Origin: a bacterium
GTDB lineage: Bacteria > Sysuimicrobiota > Sysuimicrobiia > Sysuimicrobiales > Segetimicrobiaceae
DNA length: 64,000 nt
Assembly (NCBI GenBank): GCA_035308905.1
Contig: DATGFS010000030.1
Span: forward strand, 62,001 to 126,000
Direction: 5' to 3'
Part shown: piece after piece, positions 16,028-25,180 of the stretch
Position numbering within the stretch: the stretch's first letter is position 1
How the letters are laid out: the number at the start of each line of letters is the position of its first letter
The notes under the pieces: generated by a model
What the model saw: the letters and a program-made list of their open reading frames with translations, nothing else
Told to the model about the DNA's origin: nothing
Databases searched by the model: none
Made by a program: the position numbers and the translations under genes

Positions 16028-16909
16028 TCACGTCTCGGCGCGGCCGGCACGCGCCAGCACGCGCTGCGCCCGCACGGCGACAGGCCGGTCCACCATGGCG
16101 CCGTCCACCACGACGATGCCCGATCCCGCCGCCTCCGCCTGCTCGAAGGCGTCGACGATACGGCGCGCCTTCGCGATCTCGTCCGCGGCCGGAGCGAGCA
16201 CGCGGTGTACGGGCGCGATTTGGGCCGGGTGAATGACGGTTTTGCCGGTATACCCGAGCCGGCGCGCCTCGGCGGTGTCGGCGGCGAGCCCCGCGCCGTC
16301 GCGGAAATCGGCGAAGATGCCGTCGATCGCCTCCACACCGGCCGCGTGCGCCGCGAGGCTGACCGCGGTCCGCGCCGGGGCGAGCTCGGTCCCTTCGCGG
16401 GTCCGCGGCAGGCCGGCGTCCGCGGTGAAGTCTTCGGCCCCGAAGACGACCCCCCACGCCCGCGGGGACTCCCGGGCGACCGCCGCCGCGTTCAGCACGC
16501 CCCGCGCGGTTTCGACGAGGGCGAGAATCTTGAGACGGCCGCGCGGCAGCCCGAGCCGGTCTTCCACGGCGAGCAGGCGCGCCGCGAGCGCCTGGACGTC
16601 GGCCGGCGACTCGCATTTCGGCAGGCACACGCCGTCCATCCGGGCGCGCGCCGCGCCGCGAAGATCGGCGTCCAGGAGGCCGGAGCCGGTGCTGTTGACG
16701 CGTACGAAGACCACCAGATGCTCCGGCAGCGAACCGTCGAGGGCGGCGGCGACCGTCCGCCGGGCGGCGTCTTTCTCGCCGGGCGCGACGCCGTCTTCGA
16801 GATCCAGAATGACGGCGTCGGCGCCCGCGGCGGCCGCCTTGGCGATCATCTCACGGCGGTGCCCCGGGACGAAGAGGAGGCTGCGCAGCACCCAGGCGGA
16901 GTCGGTCAC
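16028..16909 (-). CDS. HpcH/HpaI aldolase / CitE-like CoA lyase
   Basis: This 293-aa TIM-barrel enzyme belongs to the family that includes citrate lyase beta subunit and malyl-CoA lyase. Visible blocks are RSLLFVPGHR at the N-terminus, ILDLEDGVAPGEKDAAR, the Mg-binding LVETARGV and GAEDFTADAG, and KTVIHPAQI. These enzymes cleave or form C-C bonds in beta-hydroxyacyl-CoA or acid substrates. GTG 16909 is preceded by a G-rich GGTGGGGTGAG. No other citrate lyase subunit is nearby, so a stand-alone lyase is more likely. The exact substrate is not known. Confidence 0.8.
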   Translation of the reverse strand: MTDSAWVLRSLLFVPGHRREMIAKAAAAGADAVILDLEDGVAPGEKDAARRTVAAALDGSLPEHLVVFVRVNSTGSGLLDADLRGAARARMDGVCLPKCESPADVQALAARLLAVEDRLGLPRGRLKILALVETARGVLNAAAVARESPRAWGVVFGAEDFTADAGLPRTREGTELAPARTAVSLAAHAAGVEAIDGIFADFRDGAGLAADTAEARRLGYTGKTVIHPAQIAPVHRVLAPAADEIAKARRIVDAFEQAEAAGSGIVVVDGAMVDRPVAVRAQRVLARAGRAET

Positions 16910-16937
16910 TCACCCCACCCTATCGTATGAAATCGTG

Positions 16938-18245
16938 CTAGAGGATCGCGGCTCCCAGGATGGATCCCACCGCGTGTCCGATCCAGTCGACGAACTGTTC
17001 GATCCCGGTACGCTCGGTCGTCACGTCCTCGGCCGCCACGAGCGGCGAGACGCCGACGAGCCGGCCGCCGGCGGAGAACACGACTTCGCCGATCCGGTCG
17101 CCCCGGCGGAGGGGGGTGTTCAGGTCCGTGGCCAGGCTGACACGGCGAACGACGTTCTCCCCAGGCGTCGTGACGGCGGTCACGTCGCTCGCAACGATCC
17201 CGACCACAGCGCGCTTCGAGGCGGGCAGCTCGACGACGGCGAGGCTTTCACCGGCGCGGGCCAGCGTCGTCGGGTGGAAGTGCGCGAAGCCGTACGACAG
17301 AAGCCGCGTCGCATCCCCCCACATGTCGCGGGTATGCAGGACGACCGCGATCAGACGCCACCCTCCGTGAGTCGCGGAGGCGACCAGGGTGAGCCCGCTC
17401 TCGTCCACGTACCCCGTCTTCACGCCGTCGGCGCCGGGATAGCGGGCGAGCAGTCTGTTGTGGTTGTAGAGGACGCGCGGCGCGTACCCGGCCGGCTGGA
17501 ACGTCCACTTCTTCGTCCGCACGATCTCCGCGATCGTCGGATTGCGCAGGGCGGCGCGCGTGATCACCGTGAGATCGTACGCCGTCGTGTAGTTGTCCGG
17601 CGTGTACAGGCCGTGCGGCGAGCCGAAATGGGTCTGGGTCGCGCCGAGCCGCCGGGCCTCCGCGTTCATCCTGGCGACAAACGCGTTCACCGTGCCGGCG
17701 GTGCCCTCCGCGATGGCGAGGGCCACGTCGTTTCCGGACGGCAGCAACAGGGCGTACAGCAGATCGTGCAGCGGAATGCGCGCGCCCTCGGGCAGGCCGA
17801 CGACCGAGCCGTCGCGGAAGTGCGCCGCCTGCGGGCTGATGGTGATCAGGGTGGACAGCGGCGTCGACTCGGCGGCGACCAGCGCGGTCATGATCTTGGT
17901 CGTGCTGGCCGGGGGCCAGATCAGATGGGGGTTGTGTCCATAGAGCACCTGACCGGACCGGCCGTCGACCAGGATGGCGGCGGTCGCGGTCACGCGCACC
18001 GGCGCCGTTGATGCTACTTGATAGCGGATCGACGGAACGTCCCAGGGCCGGTAGGCCGGTTGGCTGACCGACAAGATCAGCGGCAGCACCGCCGGCGCGG
18101 GGGTGGACGCCGGGCCGGTCGTAACGACGCGTCCCGGCAGGCCGGCGGTCAACGGCGGCTCCAGCGGACCGGTGGACCCCGCGGTCACGCCGATGACCAG
18201 AGCCGCGGTCATCGCGAGCGCGGCGAGCCGGCGGGCCGTGGTCAC
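16938..18245 (-). CDS. D-alanyl-D-alanine carboxypeptidase (peptidase S11, DacF-like)
   Basis: This 435-aa exported penicillin-binding enzyme trims the terminal D-Ala of peptidoglycan stem peptides. Catalytic motifs are PASTTKIM (SxxK), PSGND (SxN) and DGVKTGYVDESG (KTG). The C-terminal 100 residues form the PBP5-type beta domain with a final amphipathic tail. GTG 18245 is 4 bases from the scpB stop and gives a clean signal peptide (VTTARRLAALAMTAALVIG). It sits downstream of scpAB, an order known from Firmicutes. Confidence 0.92.
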   Translation of the reverse strand: MTTARRLAALAMTAALVIGVTAGSTGPLEPPLTAGLPGRVVTTGPASTPAPAVLPLILSVSQPAYRPWDVPSIRYQVASTAPVRVTATAAILVDGRSGQVLYGHNPHLIWPPASTTKIMTALVAAESTPLSTLITISPQAAHFRDGSVVGLPEGARIPLHDLLYALLLPSGNDVALAIAEGTAGTVNAFVARMNAEARRLGATQTHFGSPHGLYTPDNYTTAYDLTVITRAALRNPTIAEIVRTKKWTFQPAGYAPRVLYNHNRLLARYPGADGVKTGYVDESGLTLVASATHGGWRLIAVVLHTRDMWGDATRLLSYGFAHFHPTTLARAGESLAVVELPASKRAVVGIVASDVTAVTTPGENVVRRVSLATDLNTPLRRGDRIGEVVFSAGGRLVGVSPLVAAEDVTTERTGIEQFVDWIGHAVGSILGAAIL

Positions 18246-18249
18246 AGAC

Positions 18250-18963
18250 CTAGGGTGCCGTGGGCGGGAGCGTCGGCGTTCCATTACCATTCCCGGCCGC
18301 GGGCAGCGCCGCGATATCCCTCAGACCGAAGTAGCGTAGAAATCCCTCCGTGGTCCCGTACAGAATCGGCCGCCCCGGACCGGGCCGCCGGCCGATCTCG
18401 CGGATCAGCCGCCGATCCTGCAATTTTATCAGATGATGCACCGATTGCACGCCTCGTACGACATCGACTTCGGCCCGGGTGACAGGCTGCCGGTACGCGA
18501 CGATCGCCAGCACCTCGAGCGTCGCACGGGTCAGCGGGTCCAGTTCGTCGAGCCGCAGCAGGCGCTGGACGTGCGCGCCGTACTCCGGCCGCGTGCACAG
18601 CTGATAGCCGCCGGCCACTTCCTGAATCTGCAGCCCGCGACCGCCGTACTCGACGGTCAGCGCGGCCAGCGTCGCGCGGATTTCCGGCTCCGGGATATCC
18701 AGTACTTTCTTGATTTCCCCGATCTTGAGGATGCCCCCACGCGCGAGGAGCAGGCACTCGATAATGTTGCGCGCCTCGACCGGTTCGCCCGCCCGGCCCG
18801 CGGAGCGCGCCGGACCGTCCGAGGCCGCCCCGTCTGTCGCGGGACCTCCGGCCGCTCCGAGGCCTCCTGCCGGGATGTGATGCGGCGATTCCACCGAGAC
18901 CGATCCCCCGGTGGCGCGGCGGCCGTTGCCCCCGAACCCGTTGGTGTGGCCGGCGGCGCTCAT
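18250..18963 (-). CDS. scpB: Segregation and condensation protein ScpB
   Basis: This 237-aa kleisin-interacting winged-helix protein acts in the SMC-ScpAB chromosome condensation complex. The core starts near residue 60 (EARNIIECLLLARGG) and runs through TRATLEVLAIVAYRQPVTR to the GTTEGFLRYFGL end. The first 58 residues are a Gly/Ala/Ser-rich extension not usual in ScpB; part of it is encoded by a dispersed palindromic repeat (18840-18872). The ATG overlaps the scpA stop (ATGA). Confidence 0.92.
   Translation of the reverse strand: MSAAGHTNGFGGNGRRATGGSVSVESPHHIPAGGLGAAGGPATDGAASDGPARSAGRAGEPVEARNIIECLLLARGGILKIGEIKKVLDIPEPEIRATLAALTVEYGGRGLQIQEVAGGYQLCTRPEYGAHVQRLLRLDELDPLTRATLEVLAIVAYRQPVTRAEVDVVRGVQSVHHLIKLQDRRLIREIGRRPGPGRPILYGTTEGFLRYFGLRDIAALPAAGNGNGTPTLPPTAP
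18840..18872. repeat. Dispersed imperfect palindrome, copy A (inside scpB)
   Basis: Reads CGGGACCTCCGGCCG, 4-5 bases, then GGCCTCCTGCCG on the plus strand. It matches the consensus GCAGGACCTCCGGCC...GGCCTCCTGC shared with copies at 46749, 48463, 51333, 57110 and 62049. Here it is translated in frame in the N-terminal extension of ScpB. Confidence 0.6.
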
Positions 18964-19727
18964 CGCGGCTCCACCCCCGTCCCGGCATCTTTGGCCGGTG
19001 CCGCGGTCCCACGAGCTTGCACCAGAACGATCTCGATCTCGTCAAACGCCTTCGACTGCCGCGCGCGGATCCGCCGCGACTTGATGAGCTCGAGCAACGC
19101 CAGAAACGTGACAATGATCTCCAGCCGGCTCGCGCCGGTCCGGAACAGCGTGCCGAACAGGACGGTTCCCCCGGCGACGTCGAGCGCGCGGACGACCGCC
19201 GCCATCTTCTGCTCGACCGTGAACTGCTCGCCTGCGATCTCCTTCGGGGCGTCTTTGGCCCGGTGCAGGACCTGGTTGAAGGCGGTGAAGAGGTCCTCGA
19301 TGGTGACCCCGTCGAGGAGCACCTCATCGCCGAGGTCGGCCGCGGCCGTGGGATGGCCGAAGATCTGGCCCTGCACCTGCTCGAGGTGCCGCAGCGCCTG
19401 CGCGGCCTCGCGAAACTGCAGATATTCCGCCATTTGCGCGCCCAGGCGGTCCCGGAGATCGCCGGCCGCCTCTTCCACGGGCGGCGGAGCCTCCGCGGGC
19501 GGCGCCTTCGGGACCAGCGTGCGGGCCTTCAGGTCCGCCAGGACGGCCAGGTGCACGAGGACGTCGGTCGCTTCATCGAGCGCGGGATTGACACGCGCCT
19601 GCTCCCGGTACGTTTCGGCGAGCCGGCGGAGCGGGACGCGCGAGAGATCGATCTGACCGCGGTGGGCGAGACTGACGAGCAGATCAATGGGGCCTTCGAA
19701 GACCTCGCACTGCACGTGGTAGGCCAC
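18960..19727 (-). CDS. scpA: Segregation and condensation protein ScpA
   Basis: This 255-aa kleisin subunit bridges the SMC heads. The N-terminal block FEGPIDLLVSLAHRGQIDLS and the C-terminal winged helix (VTFLALLELIKSRRI) are characteristic. GTG 19727 has GGAGG seven bases upstream; the open frame further upstream is rejected as it lacks family sequence. The start block YHVQCEVFEGPIDLL matches other ScpA N-termini. Confidence 0.93.
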   Translation of the reverse strand: MAYHVQCEVFEGPIDLLVSLAHRGQIDLSRVPLRRLAETYREQARVNPALDEATDVLVHLAVLADLKARTLVPKAPPAEAPPPVEEAAGDLRDRLGAQMAEYLQFREAAQALRHLEQVQGQIFGHPTAAADLGDEVLLDGVTIEDLFTAFNQVLHRAKDAPKEIAGEQFTVEQKMAAVVRALDVAGGTVLFGTLFRTGASRLEIIVTFLALLELIKSRRIRARQSKAFDEIEIVLVQARGTAAPAKDAGTGVEPR

Positions 19728-19867
19728 GTCCGTTCCTCCATCCGCTGCTGCAACGAGTCGGTGCTGCGTCCTCTGCTGCGTCGAAAAGCCCGTCGGTGAC
19801 CCCGAGCAGTGGTTCCGCCGCATATTCGAGGTTCCCGGCGGCGTTCCTGCCCCGGTCGCGGCCGGTT

Positions 19868-20485
19868 CTAGAGCCCCGGCAGGCCGCCGGTCGAGGCGTG
19901 ATAGAGCCAGCGCGCGGCCGGCAGCATGATCCGGCCCACCACCCCGGTGTAGAGCAGCACCAGCAGCAGGAGCGTCCCGTATGGCTGCAGCCTCGAGTAG
20001 GTCAGCGCCTGACGGCCGACCAACAGAGACTCCAAAATTCGCGAGCCGTCGAGGGGCGGAATCGGAATCAGGTTGAAAAGCGCGAGAATGACATTGATCC
20101 AAATGAGGGCCGACAGGACCTCCGCAGCCAGCGGGCCGCCGGGCAGGTCCGGCACCTTGAGCAGCGCGCCCACCACGAAGGCGAGCGTGATGTTCGCGAG
20201 CGGGCCGGCGAGCGCCACCTGCAGCATGCCGCGGCGCGGATCGGCGAAATGGCGCGGGTTGACCGGCACGGGGCGCGCCCAGCCGAACCCGAACACCACG
20301 AAGAACAACGTCCCCAGCAGGTCGAGATGGACGAGCGGATTGAGACTCAGCCGTCCGAGCGCCCGCGGCGTGGGATCCCCGAGCCGGTCGGCGACGAAGG
20401 CGTGGGCGAATTCGTGGAAGGTCGCCGCGACCAGCACCGCCGCGAGCGTGATCGCGATCCCGAGCGGATCGCCGAACCCAAGCAC
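19868..20485 (-). CDS. Site-2-protease-type membrane metalloprotease (M50)
   Basis: This 205-aa integral membrane protein has the zinc motif HEFAH in its first helix region, LGRLSLNPLVHLD, and the third ligand region NLIPIPPLDGSRIL. It is of the short SpoIVFB/YwhC-like class without PDZ. Such proteases cut transmembrane substrates; members near scpAB and lysA are common in Terrabacteria but their targets are mostly unknown. GTG 20485 is chosen since it directly precedes the first helix. Confidence 0.85.
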   Translation of the reverse strand: MLGFGDPLGIAITLAAVLVAATFHEFAHAFVADRLGDPTPRALGRLSLNPLVHLDLLGTLFFVVFGFGWARPVPVNPRHFADPRRGMLQVALAGPLANITLAFVVGALLKVPDLPGGPLAAEVLSALIWINVILALFNLIPIPPLDGSRILESLLVGRQALTYSRLQPYGTLLLLVLLYTGVVGRIMLPAARWLYHASTGGLPGL

Positions 20486-20510
20486 CGGCGCGGCGGAGGG
20501 CTGCGGCGCC

Positions 20511-21842
20511 CTACGGGGCGAGCGGCCGGTCGTGCGCCAGCAGATCGTCGATCGTCTCGCCGGCGACGACGACGCGGGACCGCCCGTCGCGCACGAAGAC
20601 GATCGGCGGGCGCGGGTAGCGGTTGTAGTTGCTGGCCATCGAGTAGTTGTAGGCGCCCGTGCTGAACACCGCGAGGAGGTCGCCCGGGCGCGGCCGCGGC
20701 AGGTGCGACTCCCAAATCAGCACGTCGCCGGACTCGCAGCACCGGCCCGCCACGGTCACCTTCTCGGCCGCCGGCTCCCCGAGGCGGTCCGCGAGCACCG
20801 CCTGATATCGCGCCTGATAGAGCGCCGGGCGCGGGTTCTCGTACATGCCGCCGTCCACCGACACGTAGGTGCGCACGCCGGTGATCGTCTTGACCGCGCC
20901 GACCGTGTAGAGGGTCATCCCCGCGTCGCCGACGATGGACCGGCCCGGCTCCACCATGAGAAGCGGCAGCGGGAGCCGGTGTTCCTCCGCGCGCCGGCGC
21001 ACGACCCCCGCCAGCGCGTTCACGTACGCGTCGATCGCCGGCGGCTCGTCCGCCGGCAGGTAGCGGATCCCGAGGCCGCCGCCGAGGTCGAGCTCGTCCA
21101 CCGGCGCCTGATGGTCGCGCGCCATCCACGCGGCGAAATCCATCATCGCCTCCGCGGCGCGGACGAGCGGGTCGAGATCCATGACCTGCGATCCGATGTG
21201 GCAGTGCAGACCGCGCAGCCGGATGCCCGGCAGCGCGAGCGTGCGCGCCACGGCCTCCCGGGCGGTGCCGTCGACGACGCCGAATCCAAACTTGCTGTCG
21301 ACGCCGCCCGTCTGAATGGCGTGGTGGGTGTGCGGCTCGATGCCGGGCGTGAGACGCAGCAGGACGTCCGCGGTGCGGCCCGTGCCCCGCGTCAGCCCGT
21401 CGAGCAGCTCCAGGTCGTAGAAATTGTCCACGACGATCCGCCCCACCCCGCGCTCGAGCGCGAGCCGCATCTCGTCGGGTGTCTTGTTGCTGCCGTGCAG
21501 GAGGAGATCGGCGGCCGGCACGCCGGCGCGCAGGGCGGTATGGATCTCGCCGGCCGACACGACGTCGACCGCGAGGCCCTCGTCGTAGGCCAGCCGGCAC
21601 GTCGCGACGCAGCACAGCGCCTTGCTGGCGAAGATCGGGCGCGAGCGCGGGTAGGCGGCGCGCAGGGCGGTGACGTAGGCGCGGCAGTTCGCCCGCAGGC
21701 GCGCCTCGTCCATGACGTACACGGGGGTGCCGTGCTCGCGCGCGAGCTCCGCGGCCGGCACCCCGCCTACGACGAGCCGATGGTGCTGCACGTCGCCGAG
21801 CAGGACGTCCTGGCCGATCGTGGTCGTCGACACCCCGTCCAC
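20511..21842 (-). CDS. lysA: Diaminopimelate decarboxylase
   Basis: This 443-aa PLP enzyme of fold type III converts meso-diaminopimelate to lysine. Blocks seen: FASKALCC with the PLP Lys, [33 protein letters not shown], and CESGDVL with the active-site Cys. GTG 21842 has GGAGG ten bases upstream; GTG 21833 is possible. A GC hairpin at 21893-21918 separates it from the upstream thiolase gene. Confidence 0.95.
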   Translation of the reverse strand: MDGVSTTTIGQDVLLGDVQHHRLVVGGVPAAELAREHGTPVYVMDEARLRANCRAYVTALRAAYPRSRPIFASKALCCVATCRLAYDEGLAVDVVSAGEIHTALRAGVPAADLLLHGSNKTPDEMRLALERGVGRIVVDNFYDLELLDGLTRGTGRTADVLLRLTPGIEPHTHHAIQTGGVDSKFGFGVVDGTAREAVARTLALPGIRLRGLHCHIGSQVMDLDPLVRAAEAMMDFAAWMARDHQAPVDELDLGGGLGIRYLPADEPPAIDAYVNALAGVVRRRAEEHRLPLPLLMVEPGRSIVGDAGMTLYTVGAVKTITGVRTYVSVDGGMYENPRPALYQARYQAVLADRLGEPAAEKVTVAGRCCESGDVLIWESHLPRPRPGDLLAVFSTGAYNYSMASNYNRYPRPPIVFVRDGRSRVVVAGETIDDLLAHDRPLAP

Positions 21843-21892
21843 GCGCTTCTTCCCTCCGAGCCCCGGCGCTCTGTGGTCCTCCGATAAACAAC

Positions 21893-21918
21893 CGCCGGCC
21901 CCAAGACTGGAGCCGGCG
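21893..21918 (-). terminator. Probable intrinsic terminator after the thiolase gene
   Basis: On the minus strand CGCCGGC and GCCGGCG form a 7-bp stem with a 12-base loop, followed by GTTGTTT. It lies between the thiolase stop (21973) and lysA. Confidence 0.45.
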
Positions 21919-21972
21919 CCGCCGAAACACACGATATCACGCGCCGCGAGGGCGTGTCAAATTGCGCCTCCG

Positions 21973-23148
21973 TCAGGCGCGCTCCACGGCGAGCGCGACC
22001 GCTTCGCCGCCGCCGAGGCAGACCGCGGCGACGCCGCGCTTCGCGCCGCGCTCCGCCATCGCGTTGAGCAACGTTACGAGGATCCGCGCTCCGCTCGCCC
22101 CGACCGGGTGGCCGAGCGCCACGGCGCCGCCGTGGACGTTGACCCGGTCGAGATCGATGCCCGCCTCGCGCGTCACCGCCAGCACGACGGCGGCGTAGGC
22201 CTCGTTGATCTCGTAGAGATCCACGCCGTCCGCGGACCAGCCGACTTTGGCCAGCAGTTTCTGGATGGCGCCGACCGGCGCGATCGTGAACCACTCCGGC
22301 GCGCGGGCGGACACCGCCTGGCCGACGACCCGGGCCAGCGGCTTGGCCCCCATTTTCCGCGCGGCGTCGGCCGACGCGAGGATCAGCGCCGCTCCGCCGT
22401 CGCTGATCGAGGACGCGTTGGCGACGGTCACGGTGCCGTCCCGCTCGAACACCGGCGGCAGCGACGAGAGCTTCTCCGGCTGGAAGCGGCGGGGTTCCTC
22501 ATCCTCGGCCACCGTTTTGGGCGCACGCCCGTTGGCCACTTCGACCGCGACCGTCTCCCGCCGGAAGTGCCCCGAGTCGAGCGCCTCGAGCGCGCGAGTG
22601 TAGGACCGCCGCGCGTATTCGTCCTGCGCCTCCCGCGAGATCCGGTACTCGCGCGCCAGCAGCTCGCAGCAGCTGCCCATGTGCTGGTCGGTGTAGGCGT
22701 CCCACAACCCGTCGCGGATCATCGTGTCCACGAGCTGTCCGTGGCCGATCCGGTAGCCCGTGCGCGCCTTGTCCAACAGATACGGCGCCGCGCTCATGTT
22801 CTCCATGCCGCCGGCGACGATGATCTCGGCGTCGCCGGCCTGGATCGCCTGCGTGCCGAGCATCGCCGCTTTGAGCCCCGAGCCGCACATCTTGTTGACG
22901 GTCGTCGCGGGGACGGTGTTGGGCAGCCCGCCGTAGATCGAGGCTTGGCGTGCCGGAGCCTGGCCGACGCCGGCGGCGAGGATGATGCCCATGTAGACTT
23001 CGTCGACCTGATCCGGCGGGACCGCCGCCCGGCGCACGGCTTCGGCGATCGCCGCGGCGCCCAGACGCGGCGCCGGCACGGCCGCGAGCGCGCCTTGAAA
23101 GCGGCCGATCGGGGTCCGGACTGCGCTCAGGATCACCACATCACGCAT
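21973..23148 (-). CDS. Acetyl-CoA acetyltransferase (thiolase)
   Basis: This 391-aa enzyme condenses two acetyl-CoA or cleaves acetoacetyl-CoA and longer 3-ketoacyl-CoA. The nucleophile Cys is in [10 protein letters not shown], with [23 protein letters not shown] and the C-terminal CLGGGEA supplying the other catalytic Cys/His. Length and blocks match biosynthetic-type thiolases. ATG 23148 begins [18 protein letters not shown] 23157 is an alternative. It may serve the acyl-CoA pathway at 25-34 kb together with 3-hydroxyacyl-CoA dehydrogenase. Confidence 0.93.
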   Translation of the reverse strand: MRDVVILSAVRTPIGRFQGALAAVPAPRLGAAAIAEAVRRAAVPPDQVDEVYMGIILAAGVGQAPARQASIYGGLPNTVPATTVNKMCGSGLKAAMLGTQAIQAGDAEIIVAGGMENMSAAPYLLDKARTGYRIGHGQLVDTMIRDGLWDAYTDQHMGSCCELLAREYRISREAQDEYARRSYTRALEALDSGHFRRETVAVEVANGRAPKTVAEDEEPRRFQPEKLSSLPPVFERDGTVTVANASSISDGGAALILASADAARKMGAKPLARVVGQAVSARAPEWFTIAPVGAIQKLLAKVGWSADGVDLYEINEAYAAVVLAVTREAGIDLDRVNVHGGAVALGHPVGASGARILVTLLNAMAERGAKRGVAAVCLGGGEAVALAVERA

Positions 23149-23217
23149 GGCCGCCACCCGCCCTCTGGGTAAGTAGAAGCGTGTACGCCGCGCACCTTGG
23201 CGTCCCGGAGGGACACC

Positions 23218-23370
23218 GTGCCGCACGAGACCGTTGTGACGTTCGCCCGGCTCTCACCGCTCGTCGCCCTCATCGCGGGTATTCTCATCTTGCTTATCCC
23301 GCGGCTCCTCAACTACATCGTCGCGCTCTATCTCATCGTGGTCGGCCTGATCGGCCTCCTCGGACGATAA
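23218..23370 (+). CDS. DUF3096 small membrane protein
   Basis: This 50-aa protein starts at GTG 23218 with GGAGGG five bases upstream. Two hydrophobic segments, SPLVALIAGILILLIPRLLN and YIVALYLIVVGLIGLL, match the DUF3096 pattern of short membrane proteins. Function is unknown. It is divergent from the thiolase gene, and its 3' 117 bases lie antisense to the end of trmI. Confidence 0.75.
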   Translation: MPHETVVTFARLSPLVALIAGILILLIPRLLNYIVALYLIVVGLIGLLGR

Positions 23371-24189
23371 CGCCGCCGCGCGGGCCATGATGCCCGAGGG
23401 ATCGGCGCCGGGCTCCACCCGGCGCGCCGTCACGAGGAAGCCGGTGTGGGCGACCATGCGGTGAGCCGGCCGGACGCTGCGCCCGTCGACGTTCCAGGGT
23501 CGCAGTAGGATCTCGACGGTCTCGATGAGCCCGAACGTCCCCGCGGCGCGCAGGGTCTCCGCGATCTGCATCACCTGAGGGACGGTCGGCAGGTAACTGA
23601 GGAAAATTCCGCCCGAGAGGAGCGCGCCCTCGGCCTGCGGCACCATCCGCCAGGGCTCCGGCAGGTCGAGGACCACGCGGTCGACCGGCGCGTCGTCGGG
23701 AAGGACGCCGTCGGCGAGATCCCGCCGCCGCAGCACGAGCGACCGGGTCTCCCCGAGATAGCGGGTGATGTTGCGCTCGGCGACGCGCGCGAAATCCTCG
23801 CGCAGTTCATAGCTTACGACGCGGCCCTCCGGCCCCACCGCACGGACCAAGGCCATCGTCAGCGAGCCGGATCCGGTCCCGGCCTCGAGGACGCGCGCCC
23901 CCGGAAACACGTCGGCCGCCACGATGATCGCGCCGAGATCCTTGGGATAGACGACCTGGGCGCCCCGCGGCATCTCGAGCACGAACTCGCCGAGGGTCGG
24001 CCGCAGCACGAGGAACCGCTCGCCCCGAGTCGACCGGATCGTTCCGCCTTCGGTCCGTCCCAGCAGGTCGTCGTGCGCGACCCGGCCGCCCCGCAGGTCG
24101 CTGGTGCCGCCGCGCCGGAGCGTGATCATGTAGCGGCGCCGCCGGCGGTCGTAGAGGACGACGGAATCGCCTTCGGCGAGCCCCCTCAT
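23254..24189 (-). CDS. trmI: tRNA (adenine-58-N1)-methyltransferase TrmI
   Basis: This 311-aa SAM-dependent enzyme makes m1A58 in the tRNA T-loop. Blocks: GAQVVYPKDLG, the SAM motif LEAGTGSGSLTMAL, VSYELREDFARVA, and VDRVVLDLPEPW. The core ends near residue 274; the last 37 residues are a highly acidic tail (SSEEADQADHDEIERDD...) encoded opposite DUF3096. It lies 34 bases after ttuA in the mutase-ttuB-ttuA-trmI run, so two T-loop modifications are encoded together. Confidence 0.92.
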   Translation of the reverse strand: MRGLAEGDSVVLYDRRRRRYMITLRRGGTSDLRGGRVAHDDLLGRTEGGTIRSTRGERFLVLRPTLGEFVLEMPRGAQVVYPKDLGAIIVAADVFPGARVLEAGTGSGSLTMALVRAVGPEGRVVSYELREDFARVAERNITRYLGETRSLVLRRRDLADGVLPDDAPVDRVVLDLPEPWRMVPQAEGALLSGGIFLSYLPTVPQVMQIAETLRAAGTFGLIETVEILLRPWNVDGRSVRPAHRMVAHTGFLVTARRVEPGADPSGIMARAAALSSEEADQADHDEIERDDVVEEPRDKQDENTRDEGDER

Positions 24190-24223
24190 GCCGGCCGATC
24201 GCCCGGGGCGAACTGGCCGGCCA

Positions 24224-25180
24224 CTATGACGTTGAAGCGGGCGAGATCGCGGCCGCGCCGGCCCGCCGGAGGCGCATGCGTTCCGCCGCGCGCTCCGTCA
24301 TGCGGCAGAACGCGCAGACCTCCCCGGTCGTGGGCTGTCCGCAGTGGAGGCAGGCGCGAAGGTCGACGTTGTCCTGTCCCTGAACAAGCGGCCGCCCGCG
24401 CTCGAGGAACCCCCAGTACAGGCTCTGCTTGGTGCCGGGCGCCGCCTGCTCGAGGACGTTGAGCGCCTCTTTATATAGAAGGCTGCGGGCGCCGACGCTG
24501 TTCGGGCACTCGTCGAGGATATAGTCGATGCCCCGGATGATCGCGTAGGCGGCGGTTTCCCGCTCGGCGATCCGGAAGAACGGCTTGACCTTCCGGACGA
24601 GGGCGGGATGCGTGCTGTCGAGCACCGGCGCCTGCCGGGCGAGATACTCGGTCTGCCAGTGCAGCAGGTTGCCGAGCAGCACCGCCGCCTCGTCGTCGAG
24701 GTTGTGCCCGGTGGCCACGACCGTGAACCCGCCGTCGCGCGCGACCTTGTTGAACAAGTACCGCTTGCTGAGACCGCAGGCCGAGCAACTGACGCGTCCC
24801 GTCGCCCGCGCGAACGCCTCCACGCCCATGCCGTAGGTCGCGGGGATATCCGCGAGCACCAGTTCGGCCTGTTGGGCCTCGGCGTACGCGACGGACTTGC
24901 GCTGCGACTCCGCCGAGTACTCGCCGATGCCCAGATTGATGTACAGGCCGGTCGTCTGGTAGCCGAGACGGCGCAGGACGTCCCAGAGGGCGAGACTGTC
25001 CTTCCCGCCGGAGACCGCCACGAGGACCCGGTCGTCGCGCGTGAACATGCGCTCATGCTCGATCGCGCGGGCGACCTGCCGCTCGAAGAACTCGAGAAAG
25101 TGCTCGTTGCAGAACGCGGTGTGGTGGCGGCGGATCTCGACCGTCGCCCCCGCGGTGCACTTCTCTTTCTGACAGCGCAT
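24224..25180 (-). CDS. ttuA: tRNA-5-methyluridine(54) 2-sulfurtransferase TtuA
   Basis: This 318-aa PP-loop ATPase puts sulfur on T54/m5U54 of tRNA. It has an N-terminal zinc finger (C3, C8, C24, H27), the ATP motif VSGGKDS, and Fe-S cysteines in SCSACGLSKRY and DECPNS. A C-terminal zinc finger (CLHCG ... CAFCR) completes the TtuA pattern that separates it from TtcA. The ATG overlaps the ttuB stop (TGATG), so the sulfur carrier and the enzyme are translationally coupled. s2T54 raises tRNA melting temperature and is typical of thermophiles. Confidence 0.92.
   Translation of the reverse strand: MRCQKEKCTAGATVEIRRHHTAFCNEHFLEFFERQVARAIEHERMFTRDDRVLVAVSGGKDSLALWDVLRRLGYQTTGLYINLGIGEYSAESQRKSVAYAEAQQAELVLADIPATYGMGVEAFARATGRVSCSACGLSKRYLFNKVARDGGFTVVATGHNLDDEAAVLLGNLLHWQTEYLARQAPVLDSTHPALVRKVKPFFRIAERETAAYAIIRGIDYILDECPNSVGARSLLYKEALNVLEQAAPGTKQSLYWGFLERGRPLVQGQDNVDLRACLHCGQPTTGEVCAFCRMTERAAERMRLRRAGAAAISPASTS

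Noticed and set aside
21843-21972. Possible lysine riboswitch before lysA
   Set aside because: The gap is only about 130 bases and is occupied by a simple GC hairpin; no multi-stem aptamer pattern was seen.
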